Origin: Kordia sp. SMS9
Lineage (GTDB): Bacteria > Bacteroidota > Bacteroidia > Flavobacteriales > Flavobacteriaceae
Assembly: GCF_003352465.1 (NCBI RefSeq)
Contig: NZ_CP031153.1
Span: 4,736,001 to 4,800,000, forward strand
Length of the DNA: 64,000 bases
Reading direction: 5' to 3'
The first letter of the stretch is position 1, and each line of letters starts with the position of its first letter. Below are positions 60,838 to 64,000 of this stretch, in pieces. Position numbers and translations under genes: made by a program. The notes under the pieces are model-generated. The model saw nothing but the letters and a program-made list of their open reading frames with translations. It was not told the origin of the DNA and searched no databases.

Positions 60838-61646
60838 AACTTACCAAAGAATTACTCGCCCAAATTGATGGTTACCTTCGCAATACACTATCAACTACCG
60901 AAAAGGAAGCTTTTGAGAAACGCTTGCACGACGAACCCGAATTTCAAGAAGAGGTTCGCTTGCAACAACAACTGTTTGACATTCTTGGTAAAAAAGAATG
61001 GTATACTATTCAAAAATCCGAAAATAAAGAACGTATAGCGGAACTCAAATCTAAAATACGAAGTAAAGAATACCAAGGGTTATCTGCCAATATTCGCAAT
61101 GCAGAAGCAGCATATTTAAACGAAAACACCAAAGTAAAACCGTTGCAAAAATACTATAAATACATGGCCATTGCAGCTGTTCTTATCTTGTTTTTCGGAA
61201 TCTATATAACGCAAATGAATACTTCGTACAGTTCCTATTATGAAACGTATGTAGATTGGTCTGAGTTGCCTTCGTTTGTTGAAAAAGGTTCTGAAAAAGA
61301 TATTTTTATCCTTGGAGAAACAGCTTTTAAGCAGAAAAAATATGAAGAAGCTTTAACAATCTTTCAAAAAATAACTCCTACAGATGAATTCTATACACAT
61401 AGCTTGGTATATCTTGGCGCTTCTTATGATTTATTGGACGAAAATGAAAAAGCCATTGCCACTTTTCAGAAACTAGCCAATGCCGCTGATCCGTACATAC
61501 GCTCCAAAGGAAATTGGTATACTGCCATGTTGTATTTGAAAATGGAAAATAAGGAAAAAGCCATGGAAGCATTGCAAAAAAACGCAAAAATTACGGAGCG
61601 TTTCAAATCTGATGAAACAACTATGTTACTGAATACGTTAAAATAA
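60828..61646 (+). CDS. Membrane-anchored TPR protein, possible anti-sigma partner
   Basis: This protein has about 272 residues from the Met at 60828 (MAIELTKELLAQIDGYLRNT); an in-frame ATG 20 codons upstream lies deep in the sigma gene and is less likely. The cytoplasmic N-terminal ~110 residues contain LSTTEKEAFEKRLHDEPEFQ, the helix pattern of zinc-free anti-sigma-like proteins in Bacteroidota. One membrane helix (about 130-148, YMAIAAVLILFFGIYITQM) follows, then periplasmic TPR-like repeats (GETAFKQKKYEEALTIFQKI, ASYDLLDENEKAIATFQKLA). It may relay an envelope signal to the sigma factor; this is inferred from topology and overlap. Confidence 0.85.
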   Translation: MAIELTKELLAQIDGYLRNTLSTTEKEAFEKRLHDEPEFQEEVRLQQQLFDILGKKEWYTIQKSENKERIAELKSKIRSKEYQGLSANIRNAEAAYLNENTKVKPLQKYYKYMAIAAVLILFFGIYITQMNTSYSSYYETYVDWSELPSFVEKGSEKDIFILGETAFKQKKYEEALTIFQKITPTDEFYTHSLVYLGASYDLLDENEKAIATFQKLANAADPYIRSKGNWYTAMLYLKMENKEKAMEALQKNAKITERFKSDETTMLLNTLK

Positions 61647-61761
61647 AAAAATTAATGTTCTGATTTTAAAATATTTACACTTACAATTTTCAAAAGATTT
61701 AATATATCAATAACCATTGTGCATTTTGGTAAAATTCGTCAACTTCACATTACAATAGATT

Positions 61762-61787
61762 CATTTCGACTGCGCTTAATGTGACAC
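61762..61787 (+). repeat. Small interspersed repeat (CATTTCGACTGCGCTTAATG type)
   Basis: The 26-base unit starting CATTTCGACTGCGCTTAATG matches, with three differences, the reverse complement of the insert nested at 29232-29257. It lies in the spacer between two convergent genes and is related to the TTCGACT-type palindromes. Confidence 0.6.
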
Positions 61788-61805
61788 GCAGAAATGCCAA
61801 AGCTG

Positions 61806-64000
61806 TTAAAACTTCACCTGCAACGTCGCATAAAAATTACGATTGTTCGAAGGAATGATTCCAGGACCTGGATAACCTGTCGCTCTTCGTGTGAAATACG
61901 CGTTGTCCAATACATTGTTGATGCCTGTTTCGAGCTTGAAATTTTTGTACGTGTATGAAAACGAAATATCCAAAATGTCATACGCAGGAATTTCCCCAAT
62001 CACGCCGCTCAAATTGCTTTCTACCGCGTTGGAAGCATCTGTGAATTGCTGTGATAAATACGTATATTGAATGTTGGATAAGAAGTTTTTATAGCCAAAT
62101 AAAACGCCTGTTTTTAAGTTAACGTTTGGCACAAATTCCACATTGTTGCCTTCTACGCCGTTTTCTTCCGTATTCGTGTATTCTGAATTTGTCAAGGCAG
62201 CATTTACGAAGTAATTGAAACTGTAATTGTCATTTTTTAGAAAGATTTCATTCAAGTTGAAATCAATAAGTGATTCAATTCCGTACATCACCGCATCACC
62301 AATATTTCCGCGTTCGCTTTTTACGCTTCCGTCCGCAAAAGCACGTTGCACAAAACCGATTCGATCGTTGTAAAACAATCCAAAAGCACCAATATCATAT
62401 GAGATTTTATTTTTGTAGTTTCCACGCAATCCGAAATCAATCGTCATTCCTTTTTCATCGTCAATTGTAGGACTGATCGCAAAAGCAGGATTAATGATAC
62501 TGATGTCTGTAAACGTTACCGAACGATAGTTTTGTGAGACATTTCCATAGATTTCCAACACGTCCGATGGCTTGTAACTTGCGCCCAATCCGAAGAGTAC
62601 AAACGAACGTTCGCGCGTTTCGCTGTTGTCTACGGTTTCGTTTAAAATGACGTTTCCAGCACCATCCGTATTAATTCGCTTGAAAAATCCGTCGCTTTCC
62701 GTTTTGATATGTTCAAAGCGGAATCCTGGCGTGATCGATAGTTTTTCATTCACATAAAAAATATTTTCCCCAAAAATCGCCACATTCAAATTAGGATAAT
62801 CATACTCAGATTGATTTTGATAGTTTGGAAATTCGTCCAATTGAAATTCAAAATTCGGATCGCTTCCCGTACTTCCTGGACCTTGCGCACTTGTGTTGTC
62901 TGCTTTGTAAAATTTTGAACCGATCAAAAATGTAGATTTCTTCCCAAAAACTTCATAGTTACTCAACAATCGCGCTTCAAATCCGAAGTTGTTAAAATCC
63001 CCTTTGATTAAATCGCGTTCGCCGCCTGGATCAATTTGATTCACTCTATTGGTTCGAAAACCTAGTGCATTTCGTTCCGCATTCAAGCCAAACACATTGA
63101 ATGTAAAGTTCGTGTCTTCTGAGAATTTATGCGAAAATTTTAAGTTGTATAACAACCAATCAATCTGAAACCAATTGCGTTCTCGGTTGCTTTGAAATGG
63201 ATTTTCGGCAAACATGGCGTCCGTCAATCCGCCCGCTTGCTTTGCCAAATACCGCAAATATGTGATTTCTGCTTCTAACTTTGTACGTTCGTTAAATTGA
63301 TAACCAATATGTGCATAGGCGTTTTTTGACTCAAATTCAGAATTGGCACGAAATCCATCGCCTTTTTTGTAATTGAAAAACGAATAGTAACTGAATTTTC
63401 CTGTCGTTCCGCTCACGCTTGTAAAATTTGTATACAAATTGTTGCTTCCGATCGTGTTTCTTGTAATAAATTCAAATGGTTTTGCTTGATTTGGCTTTTT
63501 CATCACAAAGTTCACCAAACCGCCAAATTGCGTTCCGTATTGCAACGAAGCTGCACCGCGAATGATTTGAATTTCCTGTAAACCTTCCGCCGCTGGCGAA
63601 TAGTAACTTTCGGGATATCCCAACACATCTGCGCTGATGTCATAACCATTTTGGCGTGTGTTGAAGTTTGCCGTTCGATTTGGATCGAGTCCGCGACCGC
63701 CAATGTTTAACTGCAAACCTGCATCGTCATTTTGATAAATATTCAACCCTACAACTTGACTGTATATTTGCCGAGCATTGTTCGACGCCAAGTTTGCCAT
63801 AGATTGTTCAACCAACACCACTTCCGTCTTTTTTCCTGCGTAAATTGCCGTTTCTTCCACATCTTTTAAACGTTTTAATGCGAAGATTTTGGTTTTTCGC
63901 ACATTCAATTCTACTTCTGAGAGTTGTTCGCCCAAAGGTTGTAAAGTCACATTTAGTATGATATTTTTATCAATTGTAATTACTTTTTCGACTACTTCAT
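61806..64000 (-). CDS. TonB-dependent receptor, FecA-like (5' end beyond the window)
   Basis: At least 731 residues are visible; the frame stays open to the right edge, so the signal peptide and most of an N-terminal carboxypeptidase-regulatory-like domain are missing. The plug domain shows SNNARQIYSQVVGLNIYQND, then LNIGGRGLDPNRTANFNTRQ, NGYDISADVLGYPESYYSP and IQIIRGAASLQYGTQFGGLV. This combination is that of FecA-type iron(III)-dicitrate/siderophore receptors. A 22-strand barrel follows and ends RNFYATLQVKF with terminal Phe. It should import an iron chelate across the outer membrane; the exact ligand is unknown. Confidence 0.93.
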   Translation of the reverse strand, partial: EVVEKVITIDKNIILNVTLQPLGEQLSEVELNVRKTKIFALKRLKDVEETAIYAGKKTEVVLVEQSMANLASNNARQIYSQVVGLNIYQNDDAGLQLNIGGRGLDPNRTANFNTRQNGYDISADVLGYPESYYSPAAEGLQEIQIIRGAASLQYGTQFGGLVNFVMKKPNQAKPFEFITRNTIGSNNLYTNFTSVSGTTGKFSYYSFFNYKKGDGFRANSEFESKNAYAHIGYQFNERTKLEAEITYLRYLAKQAGGLTDAMFAENPFQSNRERNWFQIDWLLYNLKFSHKFSEDTNFTFNVFGLNAERNALGFRTNRVNQIDPGGERDLIKGDFNNFGFEARLLSNYEVFGKKSTFLIGSKFYKADNTSAQGPGSTGSDPNFEFQLDEFPNYQNQSEYDYPNLNVAIFGENIFYVNEKLSITPGFRFEHIKTESDGFFKRINTDGAGNVILNETVDNSETRERSFVLFGLGASYKPSDVLEIYGNVSQNYRSVTFTDISIINPAFAISPTIDDEKGMTIDFGLRGNYKNKISYDIGAFGLFYNDRIGFVQRAFADGSVKSERGNIGDAVMYGIESLIDFNLNEIFLKNDNYSFNYFVNAALTNSEYTNTEENGVEGNNVEFVPNVNLKTGVLFGYKNFLSNIQYTYLSQQFTDASNAVESNLSGVIGEIPAYDILDISFSYTYKNFKLETGINNVLDNAYFTRRATGYPGPGIIPSNNRNFYATLQVKF

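Overview
The window is low-GC DNA whose gene content, promoters and signal sequences point to a marine member of the Flavobacteriaceae (Bacteroidota). Evidence: several TAnnTTTG-type -7 elements, a full set of menaquinone genes, a flavobacterial proteorhodopsin with a divergent blh gene, type IX secretion (T9SS) C-terminal sorting domains, a FecA-like TonB receptor and class I lanthipeptide-like leaders. The genus may be close to Kordia, but that is an impression and not a demonstrated assignment. I saw no rRNA, tRNA, CRISPR array, prophage or transposase gene.

Layout. 1-15 kb: menaquinone biosynthesis spread over several units (menC fragment, menA, menB, menD, menF, a MenI-like thioesterase), interleaved with a metallo-hydrolase, a secreted C1 peptidase, a LamG lipoprotein, a porin, CvfB and DUF2853. 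15-22 kb: RecQ, a large T9SS-exported lectin-like protein, and DnaK, whose 3' end lies in a 48-bp tandem repeat and whose upstream region resembles a sigma-54 promoter. 22-24 kb: proton-pumping rhodopsin and its retinal-forming dioxygenase, divergently transcribed. 24-34.6 kb: housekeeping metabolism (serine deaminase, PanB, pseudouridine synthase, GMP reductase, GAPDH, PfkA) and repeat-rich spacers. 34.8-46.5 kb: TamB, TsaD, RsmE, RNA methyltransferases and DUF proteins. 46.5-51.4 kb: a 1-kb gene-free interval with stacked hairpins, a shortened ars-like pair (ArsR, DUF6428), and a three-gene glycosyltransferase operon (GT2, LAB_N, GT39) probably acting on surface lipids. 51.9-61.6 kb: an epimerase and then the most unusual region. 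61.8 kb to the right edge: a truncated TonB-dependent receptor.

The most interesting region is 53.1-61.6 kb. A sigma-70/ECF-like factor and a membrane-anchored TPR protein are transcribed rightwards. Divergent from them are an S8 subtilase lipoprotein and a signal-peptide-bearing TPR-CHAT caspase-like protease with a C-terminal membrane anchor. Beyond these lie a YadA-head-like fibre protein and a T9SS-exported protein. The two leftward units, S8-CHAT and fibre-T9SS, carry the same composite promoter-like motif (TTGGGTAATG, 14 bases, TCCC, with TCTC at the same place inside the spacer). It occurs upstream of each unit, which suggests one regulon controlled by the adjacent sigma factor. This looks like a coherent envelope protease/signalling system that I cannot match to a described one.

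A second theme is three unlinked 54-62-residue peptides with a shared MKK-type double-glycine leader and Cys-rich cores at 8.4, 31.3 and 51.5 kb. Each has its own terminator, and no modification enzyme lies nearby. A third theme is abundant small interspersed palindromic elements. One is inserted inside another, two form a tandem array at the dnaK stop codon, and one is a 162-bp MITE-like unit.
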